Source of the DNA: Oscillospiraceae bacterium
Lineage (GTDB): Bacteria > Bacillota > Clostridia > Oscillospirales > Acutalibacteraceae
Assembly (NCBI GenBank): GCA_902791235.1
Contig: CADAUV010000001.1
Location: 47,061 to 111,060 of the forward strand
DNA: 64,000 nt
Direction of reading: 5' to 3'
Shown here: in pieces, positions 41,543-51,824 of the stretch
Position numbering within the stretch: the first letter of the stretch is position 1
How the letters are laid out: each line of letters starts with the position of its first letter
The notes under the pieces: model-generated
What the model was told of the DNA's origin: nothing
Seen by the model: the letters and a program-made list of their open reading frames with translations, nothing else
The model's database searches: none
Position numbers and translations under genes: made by a program

Positions 41543-42877
41543 TTATGGAATATAGTTATAGCGTCTGTTCATTTTTAAAACAAAAAACGAAGTTACGCAA
41601 AGAGCAAGGAGCTCCGCTGCGGCGGACGAAGCGAAAATTCCGTCAACGCCAAACCATATGGGGAGCAGAAGTACGCATACCACCTGAAAGAAAAGCGTGC
41701 GCATAAACGATATGGCGGCTGAAACTGCGCCGTTGCTCAGCGCGGTGAAAAACGACGAGCCGAAAATGTTGAAGCCGCTCAGTAAAAATGACAGTGAGAA
41801 TATGCGAAAGCCCCTCAGGGTCAGGCTGTAAAGCGCCTCGTCATATCCTGCAAAGGCGTTTGAAAGCGGTATTGAAAGAAGAAACGCAAGCGCGCACATA
41901 GTTACCGCCATTGTGCTGATAACCCACAAGCTTTTTTTGAACATATTTTTCAGCTCTGCGTTATTCTTTGCGCCGTAGTTAAAGCCGATAATCGGCGCGA
42001 CTCCTATTGAATATCCGATGAACACGGCAACAAAGACGAAGCCGACATACATAATGACGCCGTAGGCTGAAACACCGTCAGCACCTGCAAGGCGCATAAG
42101 ACGGTAGTTATAAAGCATATTTACAACCGAGAGCGAAACATTGGTCATAAGCTCCGACGAGCCGTTCGTACAGGTTTTAAGAAGTGCGCGAAAATCCCAC
42201 AGCGGCTTGTCAAAATGAAGCAGACTGCTGTTTTTAACAGAAAAATAAATAAGAGGAAGCAGACCGCCTATAAGCTCGGAAACCACTGTTGCATATGCCG
42301 CGCCGCGCACGCCCGTTTTTAAAACTCCGACGAGGATAAAATCGAGAAGCATATTAGTTACGCCTGCGCCCACTGTTATTCCGAGTCCAAGATTAGGCTT
42401 GCCTGCGGTTATAAAAAAGCTCTGAAAAACATTTTGAAGCATAAATGCAGGCATCGAGATAAATGAAATTCTCGCATATGTTACGCAGTAGGGCAGGAGC
42501 GCCTCGTCTGCGCCGAGAAAGATTGCTATTTTCTCTATAAAAAAGCTTGCGGCTAAAGACAGCAAAGCACCCGAAATGATTACGACAAGGACAAGCATTG
42601 AAAAAATCCTGTTTGCCTTTTTCGCATTGCCCTGTCCGAGAGTTTTTGAAACAATTGCGGTGCCGCCCTGACCGACCATAAAGCCGAATGTGCCGACAAG
42701 CATAATAAAGGGCAGTATGAGGTTTACTCCGGCAAATGCTGTTTTTCCCGCGAAATTTGAAACGAACAGTCCGTCGACAACGCCGTATACGGATGTGAAA
42801 AGCATCATCACTACGGACGGGAAAACGAAGCGTATTAACTTTTTCACGGTGAAATGGTCGGATATTGTAACCTTCAT
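41543..42877 (-). CDS. MATE-family multidrug efflux transporter
   Basis: About 444 residues with twelve hydrophobic segments in two similar halves, typical of MATE (NorM/DinF-type) sodium- or proton-driven exporters; for example VVDGLFVSNFAGKTAFAGVN and IVSKTLGQGNAKKANRIF. The ATG at 42895 lies in the tail of the pckG terminator, so the ATG at 42877 is preferred although its ribosome site (AAAGGA) is close. Substrate unknown. Confidence 0.88.
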   Translation of the reverse strand: MKVTISDHFTVKKLIRFVFPSVVMMLFTSVYGVVDGLFVSNFAGKTAFAGVNLILPFIMLVGTFGFMVGQGGTAIVSKTLGQGNAKKANRIFSMLVLVVIISGALLSLAASFFIEKIAIFLGADEALLPYCVTYARISFISMPAFMLQNVFQSFFITAGKPNLGLGITVGAGVTNMLLDFILVGVLKTGVRGAAYATVVSELIGGLLPLIYFSVKNSSLLHFDKPLWDFRALLKTCTNGSSELMTNVSLSVVNMLYNYRLMRLAGADGVSAYGVIMYVGFVFVAVFIGYSIGVAPIIGFNYGAKNNAELKNMFKKSLWVISTMAVTMCALAFLLSIPLSNAFAGYDEALYSLTLRGFRIFSLSFLLSGFNIFGSSFFTALSNGAVSAAISFMRTLFFQVVCVLLLPIWFGVDGIFASSAAAELLALCVTSFFVLKMNRRYNYIP

Positions 42878-42894
42878 AAATCCTTTAATCCTCA

Positions 42895-42935
42895 TAAAAA
42901 GGCGCGCCCGGGAAAACTCCCGAGCGCACCCGACA
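42895..42935 (-). terminator. Terminator of pckG
   Basis: On the minus strand, GGTGCGCTCGGGAG / CCCGGGCGCGCC arms around a TTTT loop, then CTTTTT. Confidence 0.8.
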
Positions 42936-42958
42936 TTTAAAGTATTGCAGTTTACGGC

Positions 42959-44737
42959 TTATTTAAGGTTTCCCTTAACCTCTGCGAGAATATCTGCAAG
43001 CTCCTTGGGAAGCTTGTTGCCGAACTTAGCGTAAAGCTCGTCAACGCCCTTGAGCTCCTCTTCCCATGCGTCCTTATCAACATCAAGGATTGAGTCGAGC
43101 TGAGCCTCAGTCATATCAAGGCCCTCGAGGTTGATGTCCTTAGCATAAGGAAGGTAACCGATTGCAGTTTCCTGAGCGTCAACCTTGCCCTCGCAACGGT
43201 CGATAATCCAGTCAAGTACACGGAGGTTATCGCCGAAGCCCGGCCACATAAAGTTGTCGTTCTCGTCCTTACGGAACCAGTTAACATTGAAAATCTTAGG
43301 AGCCTTCTCGGGGTCGAGAGTTTCGCCGATTTCAATCCAGTGCTTCCAGTAGTCGCCCATATTGTAACCGCAGAAAGGAAGCATAGCCATCGGGTCGCGA
43401 CGAACAACGCCTACTGCGCCTGTTGCGGCAGCAGTTGTCTCAGAGCCCATAATTGAGCCTACGAATACGCCGTGATTCCAGTCCTTTGACTGATATACAA
43501 GCGGAGTGAGCTTAGCTCTTCTGCCGCCGAATACGATTGCAGAAATCGGAACGCCGTCGGGATTTTCAAATTCGGGTGAAAGACAGGGGCAGTTAACAGC
43601 GGGAGCTGTGAATCTTGAGTTCGGGTGAGCGCCCTTCTCCTCTGATTCCTGACCGTTCCACGGATTGCCCTTCCAGTCGATTGCGTTGGTCGGAGGATTC
43701 TTGTCAAGACCTTCCCACCAAACTGTATTGTTGTCAAGATTATGACATACATTTGTGAAGATTGTGCCCTTCTTTGTAGCAGCAAGTGCGTTCGGGTTTG
43801 ACTTTTCGTTTGTACCCGGTGCTACGCCGAAGAAACCGTTTTCGGGATTGATTGCATAGAGCCTTCCGTCAGGACCTTTTCTGATCCATGAGATATCGTC
43901 GCCTACGCACTCAACCTTATAGCCCTTGCGGAGATATCCCTCGGGCGGAATGAGCATTGCAAGGTTTGTCTTACCGCAGGCAGACGGGAAAGCGGCACAG
44001 ATGTACTTTGTTTCCTCGCCGGGCTTTGTTAAGCCGAGGATGAGCATATGCTCTGCCTGCCAGCCCTCATTCTTACCGAGGTAGGAAGCTATACGAAGAG
44101 CAAAGCACTTCTTACCGAGAAGTACATTACCGCCGTAAGCAGAGTTAACCGATACGATTGAGTTCTCCTCAGGGAACTGAACAATCCATCTCTTCTCGGG
44201 GTCAACATTGCACTTGCAGTGCATACCGCGTACCCAGTCGTCAGAATCGCCGAGACAGTCAAGTACTGCCTGACCGACTCTTGTCATAATGTTCATATTG
44301 AGAACAACATAGATTGAGTCTGTAATCTCAATACCGATTTTTGAAAACTTAGAACCTACAGGACCCATTGAATAAGGGATGATGTACATTGTTCTGCCTG
44401 CATATGAGCCTGCTGCGATTTCGTCAAGCATCTTATGACACTCAGCAGGGTCCATCCAGTGATTTGTAGGACCTGCGTCCTCTTCCTTGCTTGTGCAGAT
44501 AAGTGTGCGCGCCTCAACACGGGCAACATCGTTCTCTGCTGTTCTGTGAAGGTAGCAGTCGGGGAGAAGCTCTTCGTTAAGCTTTACCATCTCGCCTGTC
44601 TTGACAGCCTCAGCCTTGAGAGCGTCAATCTGCTCCTTAGAACCGTCAATCCATACAACCTCAGCAGGCTTTAAGAAAGCGATTTTCTCATCGAGCCATG
44701 CAAGGAGGGACGGATTTGATGTATGCTTTGTATCCAT
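42959..44737 (-). CDS. pckG: Phosphoenolpyruvate carboxykinase (GTP)
   Basis: 592 residues, the size of the GTP-dependent enzyme rather than the 530-residue ATP type. The P-loop AAFPSACGKTNLAML with its hyper-reactive cysteine, the metal-site segment ECVGDDISW, and the PEPCK signature GGRRAKLTPLVYQ are present. It interconverts oxaloacetate and PEP; in anaerobes it often runs toward oxaloacetate for succinate or amino acid synthesis. Good GGAGGAT site before the ATG; monocistronic with its own terminator. Confidence 0.96.
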   Translation of the reverse strand: MDTKHTSNPSLLAWLDEKIAFLKPAEVVWIDGSKEQIDALKAEAVKTGEMVKLNEELLPDCYLHRTAENDVARVEARTLICTSKEEDAGPTNHWMDPAECHKMLDEIAAGSYAGRTMYIIPYSMGPVGSKFSKIGIEITDSIYVVLNMNIMTRVGQAVLDCLGDSDDWVRGMHCKCNVDPEKRWIVQFPEENSIVSVNSAYGGNVLLGKKCFALRIASYLGKNEGWQAEHMLILGLTKPGEETKYICAAFPSACGKTNLAMLIPPEGYLRKGYKVECVGDDISWIRKGPDGRLYAINPENGFFGVAPGTNEKSNPNALAATKKGTIFTNVCHNLDNNTVWWEGLDKNPPTNAIDWKGNPWNGQESEEKGAHPNSRFTAPAVNCPCLSPEFENPDGVPISAIVFGGRRAKLTPLVYQSKDWNHGVFVGSIMGSETTAAATGAVGVVRRDPMAMLPFCGYNMGDYWKHWIEIGETLDPEKAPKIFNVNWFRKDENDNFMWPGFGDNLRVLDWIIDRCEGKVDAQETAIGYLPYAKDINLEGLDMTEAQLDSILDVDKDAWEEELKGVDELYAKFGNKLPKELADILAEVKGNLK

Positions 44738-45010
44738 AATAATATCCTCCTATGAATATTCAATTTATAGAAATATCTATATGGTGTAATTATAGTTTAA
44801 TTATATTTAAATTTCAATATTATAATGTAAAATTCATTAAATTGTAACAATACACAGCGCATATCAGCGCTGATTTTGTTAATATTTTATCATTCGTTTT
44901 TATCCCTGAATTCATCAATTTAAAGCAGGGAATAAAAACTTTAAAATGTATATTCAAATAAATGAATTATGTGTTATAATGAAGGGGAATAAATCGTATT
45001 AAGGCGCATT

Positions 45011-46576
45011 ATGAAAAACGAAAAAAAATCAACTTACAGGAAAATTGAATACCACCGCAAGGAAAGTATGTTCCTGATTATCCGCGGCGTTGAGGTCGGC
45101 GTGTTTGCAGGGCTTGTAGCTGTGCTTTACCGCTTCCTTTTGCAGTGCGCGGAAACGGGAATTATGACAATCCTTGAAATTGTAAAGGGCAATTTGCTTT
45201 ACACCGTTTTATGGCTTATACTTCTCGCTGTTCTCGGGCTTCTTGTTCTTGCTACGGGAAAGTGGGAGCCCAAGGCAATGGGCTCGGGCATTCCGCAGGT
45301 GGCAGGCGAGCTTAAAGGATATTCCTCGCCTGTGTGGTGGAGGATAATCGCAGGAAAGCTCATCGGCGGTACGCTGTCCGTTTTCAGCGGACTCTCGCTT
45401 GGCAGGGAGGGTCCGAGCGTGCAGCTCGGCGGTATGGCGGCAAAGGGCGTTGCCGAAATTACAAAGGCGGATAAAACAACTCAGCGCAGGATGATTTCAA
45501 GCGGTGCCGGCGCAGGTATGGCAGCGGCGTTTAACGCTCCTATCGCAGGCACAATGTTTATTCTTGAGGAGCTTAACCACACCTTTGACAAAAGCCTTCT
45601 CTGTATGGGCGCCGTCGCCTGTCTTACAGCCGATTATACCTCTAAGCTCTTTTTCAGTCAGGACAGCGTTTTCAGCTTTGAGTCGGAGCTTGTACCGCTT
45701 CGCTACTACTGGCTTTTAATTCTTTTCGGCGCGCTTTTAGGCGTTCTCGGCTGCGCGTACAATGTCATTATGCTGAGGGCGCAGGACTTGTTTAAGGCGA
45801 TAAGGAAGATACCTGATTATATAAAGTTCCCTGCAGTTTTCGTTATAAGCGGCTGCGTCGGACTTGTGATGCCGCAGATACTCTGCGGAGGGCACAGTAT
45901 GGTAGAATTCCTTATGCACGAGCATCCGACGGTGAGCGTAATGCTCTGGCTTTTAATAGCAAAGTTTTTGTTCGGAGCGCTCTGCTTTGCTTCGGGTGCG
46001 CCCGGCGGCACGCTGTATCCGCTCTGTATTTTAGGCTCTTATATCGGAGCGATATTCGGCACGGGTGCGGTTGACCTCTTAGGCTTATCGCCCGCTCTTC
46101 GCGAGGAATTTGTAATAATCGGTATGGCAGGCTTTTTTGCCTCAATCGTACGCGCGCCCATAACGGGAATAGTGCTTGCGTTTGAGCTTACGGGGGATAT
46201 GAAAAACCTTCTGCCTGTTGCGGCGGCTTCAATGGTGAGCTATGCGGTTTCAAATCTCATCGGAATTACGCCGTTTTATGAGGCTATGCTTGAAAAGCAG
46301 ATGAGAGGTGATTCAACGCCTGCCTTTACAAAAGAGGATGAGAAAATAATAAAAACCTTTGTTGTGCCTTTCGGAAGTCCGATAGGGCGCAAAAGGATAA
46401 TGGATATAGACTGGGGCAAGCACTGTATTGTTGTTAGCATTGAGCGCGACGGCGTGTCAATCACACCCAAGGGTGATACGCTTATCAAGGAGGGCGACGA
46501 GCTTGTAATTCTTGTAAGCCAGAGGCGCTTTGCAAGCGACAACGCAAAGCTTGAACACATAATTAACGGGGGATAA
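45011..46576 (+). CDS. ClC-type chloride channel/antiporter with TrkA-C domain
   Basis: 521 residues, about eleven membrane helices. Selectivity motifs: GSGIPQV (residues 96-102), GREGPSVQLG with the gating glutamate, and GAPGGTLYP. The last 75 residues (ISITPKGDTLIKEGDELVILV) form a TrkA-C-like regulatory domain in the cytoplasm. Likely proton-coupled chloride or fluoride exchange for acid resistance. Upstream, TATAAT at 44975-44980 is a probable -10. Two bases before the GH30 gene. Confidence 0.92.
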   Translation: MKNEKKSTYRKIEYHRKESMFLIIRGVEVGVFAGLVAVLYRFLLQCAETGIMTILEIVKGNLLYTVLWLILLAVLGLLVLATGKWEPKAMGSGIPQVAGELKGYSSPVWWRIIAGKLIGGTLSVFSGLSLGREGPSVQLGGMAAKGVAEITKADKTTQRRMISSGAGAGMAAAFNAPIAGTMFILEELNHTFDKSLLCMGAVACLTADYTSKLFFSQDSVFSFESELVPLRYYWLLILFGALLGVLGCAYNVIMLRAQDLFKAIRKIPDYIKFPAVFVISGCVGLVMPQILCGGHSMVEFLMHEHPTVSVMLWLLIAKFLFGALCFASGAPGGTLYPLCILGSYIGAIFGTGAVDLLGLSPALREEFVIIGMAGFFASIVRAPITGIVLAFELTGDMKNLLPVAAASMVSYAVSNLIGITPFYEAMLEKQMRGDSTPAFTKEDEKIIKTFVVPFGSPIGRKRIMDIDWGKHCIVVSIERDGVSITPKGDTLIKEGDELVILVSQRRFASDNAKLEHIINGG

Positions 46577-46578
46577 TT

Positions 46579-47928
46579 GTGAAGATTAAACTTAAAGGCG
46601 CAAAGAAAATCAAAACGCTTACGGGCTTCGGCGGTTCGGCTTGCTGGTGGAGTACCGCGCTTGCCGATGAAAAAAAGAGGGAGGATATTGCCGAGCTTCT
46701 TTACGGCGACAGCGGACTTGGGCTCAACATCTACCGCTACAATGTGGGCGGAGGCTTTGAGGAAGGGAATGTAAGAGTTGACAATCCGTGGCGCGTGATT
46801 GAAAGCTTTATGAATGAGGACGGCAGCTTTGATTACAGCAGGGATGAAAACGCCGTTAAGACGATGGACGCCTGCCTTGAAAAAGGAAATGTCGACACGC
46901 TGATTTTCTTTGTTAACTCGCCGCATTTTTCCCACCTTGTAACAAGGCAGACAAGCGGAGGCTTTGAGGAGCATTTCTCAAATCTCCGTAAGGACTGCTA
47001 CGGAAAATTTGCAAGCTATCTTATTGATATTGCTGAGCATTTTATAAGCGAGGGTTATCCCGTAAAATATATCAGCCCGATTAACGAGCCTCAGTGGAAA
47101 TGGGGCGGCGACTATGTGTGGCAGGAGGGCTGTCATTACGAGCCCGAGGAGGTCAGGGACTGCTTTAAGGCGTTTGCAAAGGAGCTTGAGAAAAGGAAAT
47201 CACCGCTTCTCCTTTACGGTCCCGAGAGCGGCTCGATTGACGATAATCGCACAAAGGAGTACTATAAGCTTCTTGAAAGCGAGCCGTTAATTATGAAATA
47301 TCTTGACACCTTTGCTTATCATTCATACCACAGCGACAACAGAGTAAGCGACAAGGTGGAGTTCGGAAAATGGGCTAAGAGAAACATAAAAACGCCCCAC
47401 CTTGATATGAGCGAATGGTGCGAGCTTCCCTGTAAGCACGATACGGAGGATATTGTCGGCACGCTTATTATGGCGAGAATTATCGGCGAGGATTTGATTT
47501 ATTCGGGCGCTGAGAGCTGGACGGCGTGGGTCTGCATTAATCAGACGGGAACTTACAGGGACGGCGGAATTTACAGCGACGGACTTCTTCACGCGACTGA
47601 CGATTTCAGCGAATATCATATAGCAAAGCGCTACTACGCTATGGCGCATTATTCAAAGTACATACCTGCAGGAAGCGTTAGCCTTGACCTCGGATATATG
47701 AGTGCAAGGGGATTTTCGCTTTTTGCCTTTAAGCGACCCGACGGCGCATATGCGCTTATTGCCGTAAATAACAGCAGGGCCAAGAGGTGCGCCGAACCCG
47801 ATATTAAATTTACACAGGCGCAGGTTATCACAAGCACGCAGGACTCCCAGCTAAAAGAATATATAACTGAGAAAACAGATAAAATCAGCATTGAACCGAT
47901 GAGCGTTTCAACGATTATTTTGAGGTAG
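46579..47928 (+). CDS. Glycoside hydrolase family 30-like, cytoplasmic
   Basis: 449 residues, GTG start with a GGGGGAT site. TIM barrel plus C-terminal beta domain as in GH30. The acid/base glutamate lies in YISPINEPQW and the nucleophile glutamate in LDMSEWC; the start KTLTGFGGSACWW is also family-like. No signal peptide, so it would act on imported oligosaccharides (xylan-, galactan- or glucosyl-type; not decidable). It follows the ClC gene by two bases and precedes a PHP phosphoesterase by three. Confidence 0.85.
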   Translation: MKIKLKGAKKIKTLTGFGGSACWWSTALADEKKREDIAELLYGDSGLGLNIYRYNVGGGFEEGNVRVDNPWRVIESFMNEDGSFDYSRDENAVKTMDACLEKGNVDTLIFFVNSPHFSHLVTRQTSGGFEEHFSNLRKDCYGKFASYLIDIAEHFISEGYPVKYISPINEPQWKWGGDYVWQEGCHYEPEEVRDCFKAFAKELEKRKSPLLLYGPESGSIDDNRTKEYYKLLESEPLIMKYLDTFAYHSYHSDNRVSDKVEFGKWAKRNIKTPHLDMSEWCELPCKHDTEDIVGTLIMARIIGEDLIYSGAESWTAWVCINQTGTYRDGGIYSDGLLHATDDFSEYHIAKRYYAMAHYSKYIPAGSVSLDLGYMSARGFSLFAFKRPDGAYALIAVNNSRAKRCAEPDIKFTQAQVITSTQDSQLKEYITEKTDKISIEPMSVSTIILR

Positions 47929-47931
47929 AAT

Positions 47932-48921
47932 ATGGAACAGGTAATTGACAGAAAATGGTATAAGGGCGATACCCATATGCACACCCTTAACAGCGACGGC
48001 TTGCTGACGAAGGGTCAGCTTGTTGACTACTGCAAGAAAAAGGGACTTGATTTTATGATAATCACGGACCATAATTTCAACTCCGTTGAGAAGGCTTATT
48101 TTGACGGAGATATGCTTGTAATGCAGGGCCAGGAGGTTACGGGCAAAACGGGGCATGTAAATGTATGGGGCAAGAGGGTGCCTTTTGATATGCCTTACAG
48201 TCTTGACAGTCAGGAGGATTACAAAGCCATTCTCGACGCCTGTAAAAAGGCGGGCGCAACGGTTTCCGTAAATCATCCGTTTGACACTAACTGTCCGTTT
48301 ACGCATGACCTCGAGGCTTTTGATTTTGACTGCGTTGAGGTGTGGAACACGGTTATGCACAGCGACAATATCAAGAATCGCGACTGGTGGGTTTCACAGC
48401 TTCTGAAGGGCAGGCGTATTGCGGCTGTCGGCGGCTCTGATTTTCACAGGAATTATTATCGCCTGCCGATACTTGCAATGCCCACTACAAGGGTGTATGC
48501 CGAGGATAAGAGCGAGGAGGCAATCCTTAAAGCAATGCGCGAGGGCAGGAGCGTGATTACAAATTCTCCCGACTCGACAATGATTTATATGAAATGCGCG
48601 AATGCGCAGGTCGGGGATACTGTTTCGCTTGAAAGCGCACAGAAATTAGAGCTTACGGTTACCGACCTTAAAGCAGGGTACACGGTAAGAGTTTTTAATA
48701 ACGACAAGGAGCTTTATACTTATACCGCGAAGAAGGGCACAAAGATATTTATGTGCGCGATTGATATTGAGGAAAAGGGCTTTGTGAGAGCGGAGGTTAC
48801 TTATAAATTCAATCCGCTTACCAAGAGGATTTATAAATTTGTTGAAAGCAAGTTTCTTAAATCCGACGGTGAAGTTCCCGACTTCATTTATGCGCTTACC
48901 AATCCGATTTGGGTTGAGTAA
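47932..48921 (+). CDS. PHP-domain metal-dependent phosphoesterase
   Basis: 329 residues. Metal ligands of the PHP fold: DTHMHTLNSDG, IITDHN, NHPFD and GGSDFH. The last 100 residues form an extra beta domain. No signal peptide. Family members hydrolyse phosphate esters such as small nucleotides or sugar phosphates; some act with glycosidases in carbohydrate loci, which would fit the neighbour. Confidence 0.88.
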   Translation: MEQVIDRKWYKGDTHMHTLNSDGLLTKGQLVDYCKKKGLDFMIITDHNFNSVEKAYFDGDMLVMQGQEVTGKTGHVNVWGKRVPFDMPYSLDSQEDYKAILDACKKAGATVSVNHPFDTNCPFTHDLEAFDFDCVEVWNTVMHSDNIKNRDWWVSQLLKGRRIAAVGGSDFHRNYYRLPILAMPTTRVYAEDKSEEAILKAMREGRSVITNSPDSTMIYMKCANAQVGDTVSLESAQKLELTVTDLKAGYTVRVFNNDKELYTYTAKKGTKIFMCAIDIEEKGFVRAEVTYKFNPLTKRIYKFVESKFLKSDGEVPDFIYALTNPIWVE

Positions 48922-48933
48922 AAATTCATCATA

Positions 48934-48970
48934 GTAAAAAAGGACTATCTTTTGCGATAGTCCTTTTGGT
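48934..48970. terminator. Bidirectional terminator
   Basis: AAAAGGACTATC / GATAGTCCTTTT stem between convergent PHP and glyS genes. Confidence 0.88.
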
Positions 48971-48972
48971 TT

Positions 48973-50355
48973 TTAGAATTCAATTTTTTCTTCAATAAAT
49001 CTGGTAAGCTCGGCAATCGGAATTCTTACCTGCTCCATTGTATCACGGTCGCGGACCGTTACGCAGCCGTCCTCAACCGAATCGAAGTCGTAGGTGATGC
49101 AGTAAGGCGTTCCGATTTCGTCCTGACGGCGATAGCGCTTGCCGATTGAGCCTGCGTCGTCGTAGTCAACGCTGAACTTCTTTGTGAGCATATCGTAAAC
49201 TTCCTCAGCCTGCTCGTTGAGCTTCTTTGAAAGCGGAAGCACTGCGCACTTGAACGGCGCGATTACAGGGCTGAAATGCATAACAACTCTTGTATCGTTT
49301 TTCTCAGCGTCGATAACCTCCTCGTCGTATGCTTCCGAAAGCAGTGCGAGGAAGAGTCTTTCAACACCGAGCGACGGCTCGATAACATAAGGAATGTACT
49401 TTTCGCCCGTTGCCTGGTCGAAGTATTCCATATTCTTGCCGCTTGTGTTGATGTGCTGGGTGAGGTCGTAGTCGGTTCTGTCCGCGATACCCCAAAGCTC
49501 GCCCCAGCCGAACGGGAAGAGGTACTCAAAGTCTGTTGTAGCCTTTGAATAGAAGGAAAGCTCCTCGGGGTCGTGGTCGCGAAGACGGAGGTTTTCCTCC
49601 TTGATTCCGATTGAGTAGAGCCAGTCGCGGCAGAAGCCTCTCCAGTATTCAAACCATTCGAGGTCAGTGCCGGGCTTGCAGAAAAACTCAAGCTCCATCT
49701 GCTCAAACTCTCTTACACGGAAGATGAATTTACCGGGTGTAATCTCGTTTCTGAAGGACTTACCAATCTGGGCAACTCCGAAGGGGACCTTTTTCCTTGT
49801 CGTTCTCTGAACATTTGCGAAGTTAACAAAGATACCCTGAGCGGTTTCGGGTCTGAGATAAATCTCGTCCTTGGTGTCCTCGGTAACGCCCTGGAAGGTC
49901 TTGAACATAAGATTGAACTGGCGGATGTCGGTGAAGTTGTGCGCGCCGCAGTTCGGACAGGGAATATTCTTTTCCCTGATGTAATCGGACATCTCCTCGT
50001 TTGACCAGCCTGCAACATTTGTGCCGTCGAAATTCTCGATAAGGTCGTCGGCTCTGTGCCTTGTTTTACACTCGCAGCAGTCCATAAGCGGGTCGGAGAA
50101 GCCGCCGAGATGACCCGAGGCAATCCATGTCTGCGGATTCATAAGAATAGCGGAGTCAAGACCGACATTGTATTTGTTCTCCTGAATGAACTTCTTTCTC
50201 CAGGCTCTCTTGATATTTTCCTTGACCTCAACACCGAGCGGACCGTAGTCCCATGTGTTTGCAAGGCCGCCGTAAATCTCACTGCCGGGATATACAAAGC
50301 CCCTGCCCTTTGAAAGAGCAACAAGCTGTTCAAGCGTTTTTTCAGTATTCTTCAT
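48973..50355 (-). CDS. glyS: Glycine--tRNA ligase (alpha2 type)
   Basis: 460 residues, the single-chain homodimeric class II enzyme rather than the two-subunit form. Motifs: [12 protein letters not shown] at the start, [15 protein letters not shown], the [19 protein letters not shown] region, and the C-terminal anticodon-binding domain. Contains CPNCG and CCECKTRH cysteine pairs in the insertion. Clean ATG with a GGAGGT site. Confidence 0.96.
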   Translation of the reverse strand: MKNTEKTLEQLVALSKGRGFVYPGSEIYGGLANTWDYGPLGVEVKENIKRAWRKKFIQENKYNVGLDSAILMNPQTWIASGHLGGFSDPLMDCCECKTRHRADDLIENFDGTNVAGWSNEEMSDYIREKNIPCPNCGAHNFTDIRQFNLMFKTFQGVTEDTKDEIYLRPETAQGIFVNFANVQRTTRKKVPFGVAQIGKSFRNEITPGKFIFRVREFEQMELEFFCKPGTDLEWFEYWRGFCRDWLYSIGIKEENLRLRDHDPEELSFYSKATTDFEYLFPFGWGELWGIADRTDYDLTQHINTSGKNMEYFDQATGEKYIPYVIEPSLGVERLFLALLSEAYDEEVIDAEKNDTRVVMHFSPVIAPFKCAVLPLSKKLNEQAEEVYDMLTKKFSVDYDDAGSIGKRYRRQDEIGTPYCITYDFDSVEDGCVTVRDRDTMEQVRIPIAELTRFIEEKIEF

Positions 50356-50499
50356 AATAATACCTCCGTAAATGATTCAATATATTTTACTATGTTTGAT
50401 ATTATAAGTCAATAAATTATATTTTTTTAGTAAAATTCCTTATGAAAATGAATCACAAATACTTGCAGGGACGGATATCATCCGCCTGTAATTGTAATA

Positions 50500-50545
50500 A
50501 AAAAAGCGTTCCTTAGAGTATTCCAAGGAACGCTTTTATTTTTTG
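50500..50545 (-). terminator. Terminator of the 3D-domain protein gene
   Basis: AAAAGCGTTCCTT / AAGGAACGCTTTT stem flanked by A and T runs. Confidence 0.88.
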
Positions 50546-50588
50546 TTGTTTCAGAGTCAAACGAAATCAAAACCTATCCTTCGTTATC

Positions 50589-51824
50589 TTACCATCCGAG
50601 TCTTACAATTTCAATTGTACAGCTGCCCGTACCGCCTCTGAGTGCGGCTGCGTGGCCTTCGGGTGTATAGATATCAATTCTGCCGACTGATGAAAGTCCT
50701 GAGCCGCCGTGGTCAACAACCGTGTAAAGCGTACCGCCTACACTGATTACAGAGCCGAGCGGAAGCCAATTGCAGGCAACATAGTACGGATTCGGCATAC
50801 CGTTGTAAACTCTTCTGCCGCTGCTTGTGATACCGTCGCTCTTACCGCAACAGCTTGAGCAAGCGCAGTAGTGAGTGTATCTGCCGCTGATAACCTGACC
50901 GAGATGATAGCCGTTATAGCTTTCAACGCCGTTTGCCTCAACATCGGCAGAGCCTTCATATGCTTTTGTGCCGACATACACAATCTCATTTACAGGCTTA
51001 GTAACAGTCTTTCTTGAAAGCTCGGTGCGCTCAGCTTCCTCGCCGTTAACATACTTAACCTTGTAGGTTACCTCGTCCTCACCGTAAACACCGCTTTCGT
51101 AAACCTTAGTGGTGCCCTTATACATTGTGTCGTCTTCCTGAGTTGTTGTGCCGTACTTAACCTTTTCGCTGTCGGTAACCTCGTCATAGGTTACACGGAA
51201 AACCGTTACCTCCATACCTGCTTCAAGCTGTGCTGTAAGCTCAGGCTCGGTGTAGTCCTCCTTGCCAAGTACAACCTTAGCGGCGCTGATAAGGTCAGCG
51301 ACTGTGCCGTGGTAGATTGCGTATTTCGTTGTCTGTCCGTCAACTGTGAGGCTGACTGACTTGGCAGCGTCAATTGAAATTACCATACCGTCCTTGACCT
51401 TGCTGTCAAGCGAGTAATTAATCTTATCCTCCGCGGTAACGGTAAGACCTATTTCCTCAAGCGCCTGCTTAACAGTGTCGCCGTATACGGAATAGGTGGT
51501 GATATTCTTGTCAAATTCAACATTGATGTCGCATTTGCGGTCAAGCACGATAACGCCGCCTTCACCGGGGGTGAAGCCAGTGATGTCGAGCTTGTCATTT
51601 GTTGTCATTTCAAAATTAGCTTGTGACAGGATTTCGGTTGCTTCCTTCTCATTTGTTGTAACTACCGTGCTTTCGCCGTCAACAATAAGCTCAACCTCAT
51701 ACTGTGTGAGGATACCTGCAAAGGTTGTTGCAGTGAACATACTGAGAATGACGATTACGCTAATTACTGCCATTAAAAGCTTACGGGCGACACCCTTGCT
51801 TTTGGCGTTTGATTGGTTACTCAT
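50589..51824 (-). CDS. YabE-like wall protein (DUF348, G5, 3D domains)
   Basis: 411 residues. One N-terminal membrane anchor (LLMAVISVIVILSMFTATTFAG), then DUF348-type repeats (VELIVDGESTVVTTNEKEAT; TTYSVYGDTVKQALEEIGL; TKYAIYHGTVADLI), a G5 domain (near TYDEVTDSEKVKYG), and a C-terminal 3D domain with the three conserved Asp region VVDHGGSGL...GRIDIYTP. The last is the MltA/resuscitation-factor-like double-psi barrel fold. Expected to be a wall lytic enzyme. A long structured leader precedes it. Confidence 0.92.
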   Translation of the reverse strand: MSNQSNAKSKGVARKLLMAVISVIVILSMFTATTFAGILTQYEVELIVDGESTVVTTNEKEATEILSQANFEMTTNDKLDITGFTPGEGGVIVLDRKCDINVEFDKNITTYSVYGDTVKQALEEIGLTVTAEDKINYSLDSKVKDGMVISIDAAKSVSLTVDGQTTKYAIYHGTVADLISAAKVVLGKEDYTEPELTAQLEAGMEVTVFRVTYDEVTDSEKVKYGTTTQEDDTMYKGTTKVYESGVYGEDEVTYKVKYVNGEEAERTELSRKTVTKPVNEIVYVGTKAYEGSADVEANGVESYNGYHLGQVISGRYTHYCACSSCCGKSDGITSSGRRVYNGMPNPYYVACNWLPLGSVISVGGTLYTVVDHGGSGLSSVGRIDIYTPEGHAAALRGGTGSCTIEIVRLGW

